DNA of 64,000 nucleotides from a bacterium (GCA_016125385.1 WGLV01000013.1:90006-154005); one strand, 5' to 3'. Positions 18,253-27,526 are shown, numbered from the stretch's first letter. Numbers and translations: made by a program. The notes: a model not told the origin generated them from the letters alone.

Positions 18253-18981
18253 TTAGCGCCGCTCGTCTTCCGGCAGCGTGAAATTCCGCCTTAATAACAT
18301 CAAACGGCTCTCCCCGATCCCCGGCAGAGCGTCTATCTGCTTCCACGAGCGGAATCCGTTCAAACGCGCCCGTTCGCGCAGAATCTGATCGGCCAGCGAT
18401 TCGCCGATTCCGGAAACGGACATCAACTGGTCTCGCGTGGCCAGATTGAGCGAAAGTTTGCGGGATGAATTTACGGCGAATGGCGTGGGCCGCGGCGCTG
18501 GCGCTGACATCATCGGCGCGGCGCGAACCGGCGTGATGGTAGGCGCGATAGAGAGCCGTTTGAGATACAACTCAATGTCTTCCAGTTTTGCGGCGCCGAT
18601 GCCGTTCACATTCAGCAGTTGAGCGAGGCTATTGAAGGGGCCATTTTCATCGCGATAGGCGGCGATACGCTGGGCGAGTACATCGCCGACGCCCGGCAGG
18701 GTTTTAAGTTGAGCGGGCGAAGAGGCGTTCAAAAAACGAAGCGCGAGCGATTCATCCAGCGTATGCGTTTCAGGCCATGGACTCGCCCCCGGCGCTGGAG
18801 TCGATCGGGTGATGGAATCGGCGGCGGCGTTCGCGGAAGGCGTGGCGTCGAAGGGCGTCACACCGGTATGGGCGATCACGACCTCGGCGTCGCGCGGCGC
18901 GCCGCGCCAGTTCTCGACCGCCACGCCGGCGATGAGAACACCCGTCAGTATCACGGCGAGAATGGTTTCAGCCCGGTCCAT
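18253..18981 (-). CDS. ComEA-like protein with two helix-hairpin-helix modules
   Basis: About 242 residues. A membrane anchor (AETILAVILTGVLIAGVAV) opens the protein, followed by a Pro/Ala-rich linker. Module one (LNASSPAQLKTLPGVGDVLA, then LLNVNGIGAAKLEDIELYL) is a ComEA helix-hairpin-helix unit. Module two (LNLATRDQLMSVSGIGESLA, then DALPGIGESRLMLLRR) repeats it. ComEA binds DNA at the periplasmic face during natural transformation, so DNA uptake is a plausible role. The usual single module is doubled here. The start ATG 18981 follows a GTG at 18987; neither has a strong ribosome site, and the frame upstream runs through a hairpin repeat and is unlikely to be coding. Confidence 0.8.
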   Translation of the reverse strand: MDRAETILAVILTGVLIAGVAVENWRGAPRDAEVVIAHTGVTPFDATPSANAAADSITRSTPAPGASPWPETHTLDESLALRFLNASSPAQLKTLPGVGDVLAQRIAAYRDENGPFNSLAQLLNVNGIGAAKLEDIELYLKRLSIAPTITPVRAAPMMSAPAPRPTPFAVNSSRKLSLNLATRDQLMSVSGIGESLADQILRERARLNGFRSWKQIDALPGIGESRLMLLRRNFTLPEDERR

Positions 18982-19345
18982 CCACACGCCTCGTGTACAA
19001 TTTTTCGTCAAAAAATACCTTGCCCGCGCCTCAGCGGTCAACGGGAACGTTTTTAATTCTCCCCCCGAAGATCGGGGGGAGTTAGAAGGGGGTTGAGCGC
19101 CAAATCGATACGCCCGCGTGATTCGACAACCCCCTCCGAACCTCCCCCATACTTTGGGGGAGGAAACAATGCTCGATCCCGCCATATCTCATTGATCAGG
19201 CGCTCGAAAATTCTCCAATTCTCTCATTGATCAAAATTCCGAAAACATCTCACCATCAGATAACGTCAGCAACCAACGAGAGCGTTCGATACGTACAACC
19301 CCAAAACCCGTCCCAGGCGCTGCCTGCGGCGGCGGACACTGTCTG
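18982..19345 (-). other. Intergenic region with hairpin-rich repeat
   Basis: 364 bases between the start of the ComEA-like gene and the end of threonine ammonia-lyase, both on the minus strand. It contains the composite inverted repeat at 19059-19163. The remainder (19164-19345) shows no gene or clear terminator. Confidence 0.6.
19059..19163. repeat. Composite inverted repeat of two C/G-rich hairpins
   Basis: Hairpin one is at 19059-19081 (CTCCCCCCGA and its complement, three-base loop). Hairpin two is at 19141-19163 (CCTCCCCC with GGGGGAGG). Between them GGGGGTTG at 19088-19095 pairs perfectly with CAACCCCC at 19127-19134, closing a third stem. The whole 105-base unit can fold as a cruciform. 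It resembles dispersed REP/MITE-like intergenic elements, but only one copy is in the window. Confidence 0.75.
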
Positions 19346-20557
19346 TTATATACATTGAACGCGATAGCCCATCTGGCGGATCGACTCGACGATCTCCTGC
19401 GTGTGTTCTCTGCCGCGCGCTTCGATGGTGATATCGAGATAGGTCTTACCCAGTGGCACATCGGCGAACGACCGGTTGTGATAGACTTCGATCACGTTGG
19501 CGCGATGTTTGGAAATGCACGCAGAGATCGACGCGAGTTGCCCCGGGATGTCGAGCAGCTCGATCCGCAGGCGCGCCATGCGGCCCTCTTTGATCAATCC
19601 GCGCTCCACGATTTTGGAGAGCAGGTTGAGATCGATGTTGCCGCCTGAGAGAATCAGCCCCACCTTCTTGCCGCGCAGTCCGAGTTCCTTGAACATCAGC
19701 GCGGCCAGCGGGACCGCTCCCGCTCCTTCGACCAGCGTTTTTTCGATGTCGAGCAGAACGATGATGGCGGCGGCGATCTCTTCTTCTTCAACCAGCACGA
19801 TATCGTCGACGTATCGCCGCACCACCGAAAGCGTGCGCACGCCCGCCTGTTTGACCACGATACCGTCGGCGATGGAGGCGTGAACCTCGACCGGCTCAAC
19901 GTACCCCAGCCGCACGGCGTTTTTCATGGAGGGTGCGTGCGCCGATTCGACGCCGATCACCCGGCATTGAGGGGCTTTTTCTTTCACCGCCGTCGCGATT
20001 CCTGAAATCAGCCCGCCCCCTCCGATGGGGACGATAACCGCGTCGAGCCCGGGCGCGTCTTCGATCACTTCAAGCCCGATGGTTCCCTGCCCCGCCATGA
20101 TGGCGGGATCGTCGAACGGATGGATAAAGACGTATCCGTGGTTTTCGGCCAGCGCCAGGGCATGGTGGTATGAATCGTCGAACGCGACGCCGTGCAGCAC
20201 CACATCCGCGCCGTATCGCTTGGTCGAAGTCACCTTGGTCAGCGGCGTATTCTCAGGCATGACGATGGTCGAACGCGTGTTCATGCGCGAGGCGTGATAG
20301 GCCACGCCCTGAGCGTGGTTACCCGCGCTGGCGGCGATGACGCCGCGCGCTCGCTCATCAGCCGAAAGTTTCAGCAGTTTGTTCAGCGCGCCGCGTTCCT
20401 TGAAGGCGCCGGTCATCTGGAGGTTCTCCAACTTGAGAAAAATCTCACAGCCGGTCATCGCGCTCAGGCTTTTGGAAGGGACGCAGGGTGAGTGGTAAAC
20501 GGCGCCGCTGATGGCTCGGCACGCGTCCTGAATATCCTGGAGGGTCAGATTGGTCAT
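19346..20557 (-). CDS. ilvA: Threonine ammonia-lyase with C-terminal ACT domain
   Basis: A 403-residue fold-type II PLP enzyme that deaminates threonine to 2-oxobutanoate, the entry to isoleucine. The PLP Lys is K53 in GAFKERGA; SAGNHAQGVA and IVPIGGGGLISG bind substrate and the PLP phosphate. The last 80 residues (LRIELLDIPGQLASISACIS) form an ACT-type regulatory domain, as in the roughly 400-residue TIGR01127 form, so allosteric control is likely. No other ilv gene is in the window. The gene name tdcB is possible instead if the role is catabolic. It is about 0.14 kb from leuS, with a terminator between them, so it is read separately. Confidence 0.92.
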   Translation of the reverse strand: MTNLTLQDIQDACRAISGAVYHSPCVPSKSLSAMTGCEIFLKLENLQMTGAFKERGALNKLLKLSADERARGVIAASAGNHAQGVAYHASRMNTRSTIVMPENTPLTKVTSTKRYGADVVLHGVAFDDSYHHALALAENHGYVFIHPFDDPAIMAGQGTIGLEVIEDAPGLDAVIVPIGGGGLISGIATAVKEKAPQCRVIGVESAHAPSMKNAVRLGYVEPVEVHASIADGIVVKQAGVRTLSVVRRYVDDIVLVEEEEIAAAIIVLLDIEKTLVEGAGAVPLAALMFKELGLRGKKVGLILSGGNIDLNLLSKIVERGLIKEGRMARLRIELLDIPGQLASISACISKHRANVIEVYHNRSFADVPLGKTYLDITIEARGREHTQEIVESIRQMGYRVQCI

Positions 20558-20640
20558 GGCTCGATCGAGGTTTTCTTGAACAGGATGTCTTCATGGTAAT
20601 GCGGCGCGATGAATTTTACAGAGCCGCCCGATACAAGCTA

Positions 20641-20676
20641 TAAAAAACGCCCGCAGGACCAGAGCCCGGCGGGCGT
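20641..20676 (-). terminator. Intrinsic terminator after leuS
   Basis: Read on the minus strand, ACGCCCGC (20669-20676 complement) pairs with GCGGGCGT (20647-20654 complement) around a 14-base loop and is followed by a run of T (complement of A 20642-20647). It starts 22 bases after the leuS stop. Confidence 0.85.
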
Positions 20677-20698
20677 TGTGAATCATGCCGAATGAATA

Positions 20699-23224
20699 TC
20701 AGACGACGATGTTCAACAGTTTTCCGGGGACGAAGATTTTCTTGCGCGGCTCCTTGCCCTCCAGCCAGCGGGCGATATTCGGCTCTTCAGCCGCGGCTTG
20801 CCAGATGTCGTCCTGGCTTGCGCCGGCGGCGACTTCGACCGTGCCGCGAACCTTGCCATTGATCTGGACGGCGATCTTGACGCGGTCGGCTTCAAGCATC
20901 GCGGGGTCATGCACCGGCCAGGGCTCGTGCATCAGATAGCCTTCGCGGCCCAAAGCGGCCCAGAGTTCTTCACACAGATGCGGCGCCATCGGCGAAAGCA
21001 GCTTCAACAGGGTTTCCACCGCGTGTTGAAACACCGGAAAGTCGCTGGCGGCGACGTCGCCCTCGGCGGTGAAGCGGTACATCTCGTTCACCAGTTCCAT
21101 GATCTTGGCGATGGCGGTGTTAAGGCCGAGACGGGTTTCAATATCGCTCCCCACGCCCGCGATGGCCTGGTGAGTACGGCGCTGCAACTCGCGCGCGCCA
21201 TCCGAGAGGGGACCTTCGGCGGCGGGCGTTTTCCATCCGTGGGCGTATCGCATGACCAGGCGGTAGACGCGGTCGACAAAACGCGCGGAACCGATGACGC
21301 CCTCGTCGCTCCATTCGAGGTCGCGCTCGGGCGGCGAGGTGAAGAGAATGAACAGCCGCGCCGCGTCGGCCCCGTATTTATCGAGGATCACGCCGGGATC
21401 GACCACGTTTCCCTTCGACTTCGACATTTTGGCGCCGTCTTTGGTGACCATGCCCTGCGTCACCAGTTTTTTGAACGGCTCGTCGACGTCCACCAGGCCG
21501 AGATCGCGCACCACCTTGGTGAAAAAGCGCGAGTACAAGAGGTGAAGTACGGCGTGTTCAACGCCGCCGATATAGAGATCGACCGGCATCCAGTCATTGG
21601 CTTTATTCTTATCGAACGCCGTATTTTCGTTGCGCGCGTCAATGTACCGCAGAAAATACCACGACGAATCCCAGAAGGTATCGATCGTATCGCTCTCACG
21701 CCGCGCAGGGCCGCCGCATTCGGGGCAGGTCGCGTTTTTGAAGCCCTCGTGACGGACCAACGGCGAGCCTTCGCCGGTGATCTGAACGTCAACCGGCAAC
21801 TCGACCGGCAGCTGATCGTCGGGAACCGCGACCACCCCGCACTTCTCGCAATGCAGCAGCGGAATCGGCATGCCCCAATACCGCTGACGCGAGATGCCCC
21901 AGTCGCGCAGGCGGTAGTTGACGGTCGCTTTGCCCATACCGTTTTCTTCCATCCAGGCGGTGACTTTCTTCTTGCCTTCCTGATTGGGCGTTCCATCGAA
22001 TCGGGCGGAGTTAATCATCACGCCCTCGCCTTCCCACGCGGCGGTCATATCGTCCGCCGAATTGAATTCAGTGTTTTCGGGTTGAATGACGAGACGCAGC
22101 GGTAATTCGTATTTTTTTGCGAATTCAAAGTCGCGCTGATCGTGAGTGGGTACCGCCATCACCGCGCCGGTTCCATATTCGACCAGTACGTAATTCGCCA
22201 GCCAGATGGGGACCTCTTCTCCATTGACGGGGTTGACGGCGTACGCCCCGGTGAAGACACCCTTCTTTTCGGTGGCGTCGTCGGTACGCGCGGTTTTCTC
22301 CATACGGGCGACTTCGTCAATAAAGGCGCGGCAATCCGCTTCCTGTTCGCTCCTGGCGATCAGCCGATTCACCAGCGGATGTTCGGGCGCGAGAACCATG
22401 TAGGTCGCGCCGAAGATGGTGTCGGGCCGCGTGGTAAACACGGGGATGGTCTCGCCCTTCAGCGCGCCGCCCGCCACGCGGAACACGATCTCGGCGCCTT
22501 CGCTGCGGCCGATCCAGTTGCGCTGCATCACCACGACCTTGTTGGGCCACTCGCCCAGCTTATCGAGATCGGCGAGCAGTTCTTCGGCGTAGTCGGTGAT
22601 TTTGATGAACCATTGCGGCATAAACTTCTGCGTCACCACCGAATCGCAGCGCCAGCACAAGCCATTGACGACCTGTTCGTTGGCGAGCACCGTCTGACAA
22701 TCGGGGCACCAGTTAAGCAGGCCCTCTTTACGATAGACCAGCCCCTTCTTCCAGAATTGAAGGAAGAGCCACTGGCCCCATTTGTAATAAGCGGGATGAC
22801 AGGTGGCCACTTCACGGTCCCAGTCGTATGAGAGCCCCAGCGTACGCTGTTGAATTCCCATCTCACGGATGTTGTTAAACGTCCAGTCGGCGGGATGAAC
22901 CTTGTTTTTGATCGCCGCGTTTTCGGCGGGCAGCCCGAAGGCGTCGTACCCCATCGGATGCAGTACGCGATAGCCCTTCATGCGGTAATAACGCGCCATG
23001 ACGTCGCCGATGGCGTAGTTGCGCAGGTGGCCCATGTGCAGTTTGCCGGATGGATAGGGAAACATCTCCAGGCAATAAAACTTGGGCTTGTCGCCGTCCT
23101 GTTCGGTAAAAAACGCGCGATCTTCAACCCAGCGGCGCTGCCATTTCGCTTCCGCCTCCCGGTAGGGAAAGTGGTCGGCGACGCCGTTGTCTGGTTGAAT
23201 CGCGGGGAGTTGTGGCTGAGACAT
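20699..23224 (-). CDS. leuS: Leucyl-tRNA synthetase
   Basis: An 841-residue class I aminoacyl-tRNA synthetase. The HIGH motif reads HMGH (63-66, within PYPSGKLHMGHLRNY) and the KMSKS motif is near residue 597 (KMSKSKGNVVDPG). The editing domain between them has TTRPDTIFGATYMVLAPEHP and the aminoacylation-side zinc-type cysteines in NWCPDCQTVLANEQV and CWRCD. Length matches bacterial LeuRS. ATG 23224 follows GAGGAAAG, so the longer frame to 23314 is not used. A terminator follows. Confidence 0.97.
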   Translation of the reverse strand: MSQPQLPAIQPDNGVADHFPYREAEAKWQRRWVEDRAFFTEQDGDKPKFYCLEMFPYPSGKLHMGHLRNYAIGDVMARYYRMKGYRVLHPMGYDAFGLPAENAAIKNKVHPADWTFNNIREMGIQQRTLGLSYDWDREVATCHPAYYKWGQWLFLQFWKKGLVYRKEGLLNWCPDCQTVLANEQVVNGLCWRCDSVVTQKFMPQWFIKITDYAEELLADLDKLGEWPNKVVVMQRNWIGRSEGAEIVFRVAGGALKGETIPVFTTRPDTIFGATYMVLAPEHPLVNRLIARSEQEADCRAFIDEVARMEKTARTDDATEKKGVFTGAYAVNPVNGEEVPIWLANYVLVEYGTGAVMAVPTHDQRDFEFAKKYELPLRLVIQPENTEFNSADDMTAAWEGEGVMINSARFDGTPNQEGKKKVTAWMEENGMGKATVNYRLRDWGISRQRYWGMPIPLLHCEKCGVVAVPDDQLPVELPVDVQITGEGSPLVRHEGFKNATCPECGGPARRESDTIDTFWDSSWYFLRYIDARNENTAFDKNKANDWMPVDLYIGGVEHAVLHLLYSRFFTKVVRDLGLVDVDEPFKKLVTQGMVTKDGAKMSKSKGNVVDPGVILDKYGADAARLFILFTSPPERDLEWSDEGVIGSARFVDRVYRLVMRYAHGWKTPAAEGPLSDGARELQRRTHQAIAGVGSDIETRLGLNTAIAKIMELVNEMYRFTAEGDVAASDFPVFQHAVETLLKLLSPMAPHLCEELWAALGREGYLMHEPWPVHDPAMLEADRVKIAVQINGKVRGTVEVAAGASQDDIWQAAAEEPNIARWLEGKEPRKKIFVPGKLLNIVV

Positions 23225-23650
23225 GGCTTTCCTCTTATTTGTAATGCCAAAGTAATGTTCGGATTCATCATGGCGAAAATCACGTTTCCTTGCGATTCTC
23301 ACCGATTGGACCAAGGTTCATAACGAACGCATTTATTGACAAACCCTGCAAACAGCGAAAATACGCCCCGGGCTGACCGTCCGGAACGAATGATCATTGT
23401 ATCGGCGCGCCCACGCCCGCCAAAGCCCGAGTCATCCATACCCCGTTTCACACGAAGAATAGGCGAATATTCAATCGCCCTGATTTCCTTGCCTTAAAAC
23501 CCGCCGCCGCGTATAGTGATTTCGCGACTCAGGACGCACCCGGTCCGCGGAAAGAGATGAATCTCACCTGAATATTCTCTACCCTCATAACCAATCTTCT
23601 TTCAGCCTGATTGTGCGGACGACAGGCGCCATTCGAAAGGAGATCGATTC
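23225..23650. other. Divergent intergenic region upstream of leuS and the ankyrin gene
   Basis: 426 bases between two divergently read genes. It holds one copy of the two-block motif at 23246-23281. TTGACA at 23336-23341 on the plus strand could be a -35 box, but no clean -10 follows. No tRNA, T-box leader or small protein gene is visible; a T-box would be expected only in Firmicutes-like leuS genes. Confidence 0.5.
23246..23281 (+). repeat. Two-block intergenic motif, copy A
   Basis: GCCAAAGTAATG at 23246-23257, then 15 bases, then GCGAAAATC at 23273-23281. Both blocks and their spacing are identical to copy B at 45413-45448, while the 15 bases between differ. It lies 22 bases upstream of the leuS start, antisense to that gene. 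Confidence 0.8.
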
Positions 23651-25225
23651 ATGGAACGAAAGACGCTTCCCCCCACTCCCAGCCTCAATCATCTGAAACA
23701 GCAAGCGAGCGGCCTGCATGAGGAAATCCACAGGAAAACTCCCTCCGCGCTCGATCGCCTGGCCCGTTATCACCCCCGATACGCTCAGGGCGGTCCCGTC
23801 GACGCCGGCGCCGTCAAACTCGCCGACGCGTTGCTGGTTGTCGCACGCGAGTACGGCTTCTCCAGCTGGCCCACGTTAAAAGCGCATGTTGAAGAATTGA
23901 ATCTGAGTCAAGAAGAGACGGTCAACGCCCTGATTAAAGACCTGTGCGCCAACCGGTTTGAAAAAGCGGCCGCGCGTCTGGCGGCGTTTCCGGATTTAAA
24001 ACATGCGTCGATCCATTCCGCCGCCACCGCGTGCGACCCGGACGCGTTGAGCCGCTGGATTGAGCGGCGCCCGCAAGCGTTCGACCAACGCGGAGGCCCG
24101 CTGAACGCAACGCCGCTGTGGTATGTGTGCCATTCCAGAATCCACACCACCGGCGCCCCGTACGCCGAGGGGAAAATGCGCTGCGCGATTCTGCTGCTCG
24201 AACGCGGCGCCGACCCCAGCGCGTCCGTCTCATGGCCGCGGCCGCCTCATCCCCCGCTGTCGGCGTTATACGGCGCCTGCGGCCAGGCCTGCCACCCGCC
24301 GCTGGCGCGTCTGCTGATTGAACGCGGCGCCGAGATCGACGACAACGAATCGCTCTACCACTCCACCGAACATCGCGATCATGAATGCACGCGCATGCTG
24401 CTGGAAAGAGGGGCCCGCATCGATGGAACCAACGCGGTCTTTCACATGCTCGACCATGAAGATCTTGAGGGTCTAAACCTCATGCTCGCTTATGGCCCCG
24501 ACCCTCGAGAACGCCTGGCCGGTTTTGGGACCTTGTTGCATTTCGCCGTCATTCGGGGACGCGGGACCGCGATTCTCGATCGGCTTATTGGATACGGCGT
24601 GGAGATCGACGCGAAAAACGAAGAGGGCTTTACCGCGTATCAACTCGCGATGCGCCGGGGTTACACCTACGCCGCCGAGCGTCTCGCTCAGCATGGTGCG
24701 GACACGCAAATCAGCGCGCGCGACCGTTTTCTCGCTTCGTGCTCGCGAGGCGATGAGGCCGCCATTCATGCGCAGCTGGCCGCATCGCCAAGCCTGATCG
24801 AATCATTAACTCCGAATGAGATGCACGTCATCGCCAACGCGGCGCAACAGGGCCGGCTCAACACGTTGCGTACGCTTCTCGACGCGGGTTTCGACGTCAA
24901 CTCGCGCGGCGAACACGGCGGTACGCCGCTACATTGGGCGGCGTGGTTCGGACGCATCGATGCGCTTCGCCTGTTGTTGAACCGAGGCGCTTCGATGGAG
25001 ATTCGCTGCAAGACGTTCGGCTGTACGCCCTTCATGTGGGCCGCGCATGGCGCCGAACATTGCCGCAACCCCGAAGGCGATTATGTCGCGGTTATTCGAG
25101 CGCTCGCCGAGGCGGGGTCGAGCCTGGCGTTGCGCAATAAGTGGAATGAACTGTTGCTGCCGGAAACCAACCGCGAAGCGATGGATTGCCTGCTGGCCCT
25201 CGGAGCCGAGTCGCCGGACGATTAA
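23651..25225 (+). CDS. Ankyrin-repeat protein
   Basis: 524 residues, no signal peptide. The first 85 residues (LNHLKQQASGLHEEI to KLADALLVVAREYGFSSWP) form the helical N-terminal module found on many bacterial ankyrin proteins. Ankyrin repeats follow, several with the consensus RxLLERGADP pattern (ALLLERGADPSASVSW-type, LARLLIERGAEIDDN, CTRMLLERGARIDG, GGTPLHWAAWFGRIDALRLL). Repeats usually bind proteins; the partner is unknown. AGGAGA seven bases before the ATG supports the start. It is convergent with the NeuB-like gene nine bases away. Confidence 0.85.
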   Translation: MERKTLPPTPSLNHLKQQASGLHEEIHRKTPSALDRLARYHPRYAQGGPVDAGAVKLADALLVVAREYGFSSWPTLKAHVEELNLSQEETVNALIKDLCANRFEKAAARLAAFPDLKHASIHSAATACDPDALSRWIERRPQAFDQRGGPLNATPLWYVCHSRIHTTGAPYAEGKMRCAILLLERGADPSASVSWPRPPHPPLSALYGACGQACHPPLARLLIERGAEIDDNESLYHSTEHRDHECTRMLLERGARIDGTNAVFHMLDHEDLEGLNLMLAYGPDPRERLAGFGTLLHFAVIRGRGTAILDRLIGYGVEIDAKNEEGFTAYQLAMRRGYTYAAERLAQHGADTQISARDRFLASCSRGDEAAIHAQLAASPSLIESLTPNEMHVIANAAQQGRLNTLRTLLDAGFDVNSRGEHGGTPLHWAAWFGRIDALRLLLNRGASMEIRCKTFGCTPFMWAAHGAEHCRNPEGDYVAVIRALAEAGSSLALRNKWNELLLPETNREAMDCLLALGAESPDD

Positions 25226-25234
25226 TGAGGCCGT

Positions 25235-26248
25235 CTATTCGAAGTCGTCCGGTTTGAACGCCGCCTGCGTGGGGACGTCTCTCACCAGGCGGCGGTGAAG
25301 GAACTCATCCAGCCGATCCGCCTCAATGGGTCCCAGCGGACGGCGGATCAGCACGTCGTCACGCGTCAGCTCATCGCCCGCGCGGCAGGCTCGCCGCGCG
25401 TACAGCGAACGCCTCGCGATGGCTTCAATGGGCTTCTCAGGGGCCTGCACCGTTCTCGTTCCACCCCCCAGCGTCGATTCGAGCCGCCGGATCGCCTGAA
25501 TCAGGCGTTTCAATTCGCCCGGGTCATACGAAAACGAATGATCCCACCCCGGCAGGAACTTTGAGAGCGTAAAGTGTTTTTCAACCACACACGCCCCCAG
25601 CGCGACGGCGGCCAGCGCGGCTTCGTCGGTCGTGGTGTGATCCGAATAGCCGGCAAGCCCACCATATCGCTCGCGTAACACGCTTATGTTACGCACGCGG
25701 GCGTTTTCCAGAGGGCAGGGATAACTCGACACGCAGTGCATCAGCGCGAACGGCGCGGAGGCGTGTTCACGTAAGACCGCGACCGCCGCGTCGACCTGAT
25801 CGAGCCCGGCCATGCCGGTCGAAAGAATCACCGGCTTGCCTTTCGACGCCACGTTTCGCAGAAAGTCGAGATGCGTCACCTCCCCCGACCCCACTTTGAA
25901 CGCGGGAAGACCCAATTCGTCGAGCAGGTTCAGGCTGGCCTCGTCGAACGGCGTCGAGAGAAGAATCACGCCGCGCCGCGCCGCCAGCGTTTGCAGCGAC
26001 CTGTACGTCTCATGGCCGAACTGCATGCGCTTGAAGGTATCGAACTCGGGGTGATCGGGCGCGAAAAGCTCTTCGGCGAGATAGGTTTGAAACTTGACCG
26101 CGTCGGCTCCGCAATCGGCGGCGGTCTCAATCAATTTCGCGGCGACTTCCGGATCGCCGTTATGATTCAGCCCCGCCTCAGCGATAATGAAACACGGCAA
26201 ATCTTCACTGATGGTCTTTCCCTCGATCTTCATCACGATCTCAGGCAT
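25235..26248 (-). CDS. NeuB-family nonulosonic acid synthase with SAF domain
   Basis: A 337-residue enzyme that condenses phosphoenolpyruvate with a hexosamine derivative. IAEAGLNHNGDPEVAAKLI, VKFQTY, STPFD, KVGSGEVTH, ILSTGM and EKHFTLSK are the NeuB barrel motifs. The C-terminal SAF (antifreeze-like) domain spans about residues 275-335 (SLYARRACRAGDELTRDDV). The product may be N-acetylneuraminic, legionaminic or pseudaminic acid; sequence does not decide. The expected partners (CMP-sugar synthetase, epimerase) are not in the window. GGAGG six bases upstream confirms ATG 26248. The Maf-like gene at 4465 could use such a sugar. Confidence 0.85.
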   Translation of the reverse strand: MPEIVMKIEGKTISEDLPCFIIAEAGLNHNGDPEVAAKLIETAADCGADAVKFQTYLAEELFAPDHPEFDTFKRMQFGHETYRSLQTLAARRGVILLSTPFDEASLNLLDELGLPAFKVGSGEVTHLDFLRNVASKGKPVILSTGMAGLDQVDAAVAVLREHASAPFALMHCVSSYPCPLENARVRNISVLRERYGGLAGYSDHTTTDEAALAAVALGACVVEKHFTLSKFLPGWDHSFSYDPGELKRLIQAIRRLESTLGGGTRTVQAPEKPIEAIARRSLYARRACRAGDELTRDDVLIRRPLGPIEADRLDEFLHRRLVRDVPTQAAFKPDDFE

Positions 26249-26356
26249 CGCGCCCCTCCGAGGTGATTTTTCACGAATAAGATACTATAGTCATTATCGT
26301 TTCAATCCATCGTGAATTAAATCCGATTCACAGCATCGATACGGCAAGGTGAATTC

Positions 26357-27088
26357 ATGAAAAACCACCACATCGGCCCCGGCCTCGAAAAATTTCTCGG
26401 CGATGAAAAGATCGATCAGATGCAATACCTGATCGATGCGATGGGCGTTGACGATATCTGGCGCGTATTCCGCATCATGGCCGAGTTCGCCGAGTCGTTC
26501 GAAACGCTGGGCCTGCTGCCCGACGCGGTCACCGTGTTCGGCTCGGCGCGCACCGCGGAAGACCAGCCCATGTACGCCAAAGCGCGCGAACTGGGCGGGC
26601 GCATCGCTCAGGCGGGGCTGGCGACCTTTACCGGCGGCGGCCCCGGCATCATGGAAGCGGCCAACCGGGGCGCGTTTGAAAACGACGGCCTTTCGGTGGG
26701 CCTCAACATTGAGCTGCCCTTTGAACAGAAGCCCAATCCGTATATTTCGCTGGGGATGAATTTCCGCTATTTCTTCGTGCGCAAGGTCATGCTGGTGAAA
26801 TACTCGGTCGCCTTCGTGATCTTTCCGGGCGGGTTCGGCACGCTTGACGAATTGTTTGAGTCGCTGACGCTGATGCAGACGCGCCGCATCAAGCCCTTTC
26901 CGGTGGTATTGTTCGGCGTGGATTACTGGAGCGGGATGATCGACTGGATCAGGGCGCGCGTGCTTGAAGAAGGCAACATCTCCGAGCCCGATCTCGATCT
27001 CTTTCACCTGACCGACAGCATCGACAAGGCGATGGAGGTTATTCTGAGTTCAAGCCAGATTCGCCCTGAGAAACAGGCCAAACGTTGA
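26357..27088 (+). CDS. LOG-family protein (TIGR00730 type)
   Basis: 243 residues. VTVFGSARTAED, FTGGGPGIMEAANRGAF and the signature PGGFGTLDE (157-165) with the upstream Arg (RKVMLVKYS) are the nucleotide-binding and catalytic elements of LOG (lonely guy) phosphoribohydrolases. Plant and actinobacterial LOGs release cytokinin bases; many bacterial members act as purine 5'-monophosphate nucleosidases. The exact substrate is unknown. AAGG upstream of ATG 26357 is a modest ribosome site. A 35-residue N-terminal extension precedes the core. Confidence 0.88.
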   Translation: MKNHHIGPGLEKFLGDEKIDQMQYLIDAMGVDDIWRVFRIMAEFAESFETLGLLPDAVTVFGSARTAEDQPMYAKARELGGRIAQAGLATFTGGGPGIMEAANRGAFENDGLSVGLNIELPFEQKPNPYISLGMNFRYFFVRKVMLVKYSVAFVIFPGGFGTLDELFESLTLMQTRRIKPFPVVLFGVDYWSGMIDWIRARVLEEGNISEPDLDLFHLTDSIDKAMEVILSSSQIRPEKQAKR

Positions 27089-27127
27089 GCGGCGGCGAAT
27101 CGCCTCAGGCTGTCTTGACGTCTCGAT

Positions 27128-27526
27128 TCACGAATTTTCCAGCGCCTGGGCGTTTCTCGTTCTCGTCCTGACATACAGCGCCGTGATCGCGCAGGCCAGC
27201 GACGCGCCGGACAGATCGGCGAGCCAGTCCATCACGTCAGTGGTGCGGTTGGGCACGAAATACTGGTGGAACTCATCCGTCGCGCCGTACAACGCGGCGA
27301 GCGCGATCGCCAGCCCGGCGGCGCGCCAGGTGATCCGTGCGTACTCTCCCTTCAACAACGCCCGCAAAAACAAAAAACCCAGCAGGCCATAGAGAAAAGT
27401 ATGCGCGATTTTGTCGGGATACGGGATAAACGACGGCGGTCCGGGAAACTGCTCGCGCGACGACAGGTAAAAGATCAGCGCCATGTGAGCGATCGGAGCG
27501 AGCCAATACCGCATCGTGGATTTCAT
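27128..27526 (-). CDS. VanZ-family membrane protein
   Basis: 132 residues with four hydrophobic segments. FLYGLLGFLFLRAL and the signature DEFHQYFVPNRTTDVMDWLA place it in the VanZ-like family. VanZ of enterococci gives low-level teicoplanin resistance; most relatives have no known role. Its start (ATGA) overlaps the lipA stop, so it is the last gene of the lipoyl cluster by position, though its function may be unrelated. Confidence 0.85.
   Translation of the reverse strand: MKSTMRYWLAPIAHMALIFYLSSREQFPGPPSFIPYPDKIAHTFLYGLLGFLFLRALLKGEYARITWRAAGLAIALAALYGATDEFHQYFVPNRTTDVMDWLADLSGASLACAITALYVRTRTRNAQALENS

Noticed and set aside
20798-22105. 435-residue open frame on the plus strand
   Set aside because: It lies wholly antisense to leuS, has no ribosome site, and its composition reflects the codon bias of leuS.
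23225-23650. Possible T-box or tRNA-related leader for leuS
   Set aside because: No stem-loop series or T-box sequence is visible, and the organism does not look like a Firmicute.
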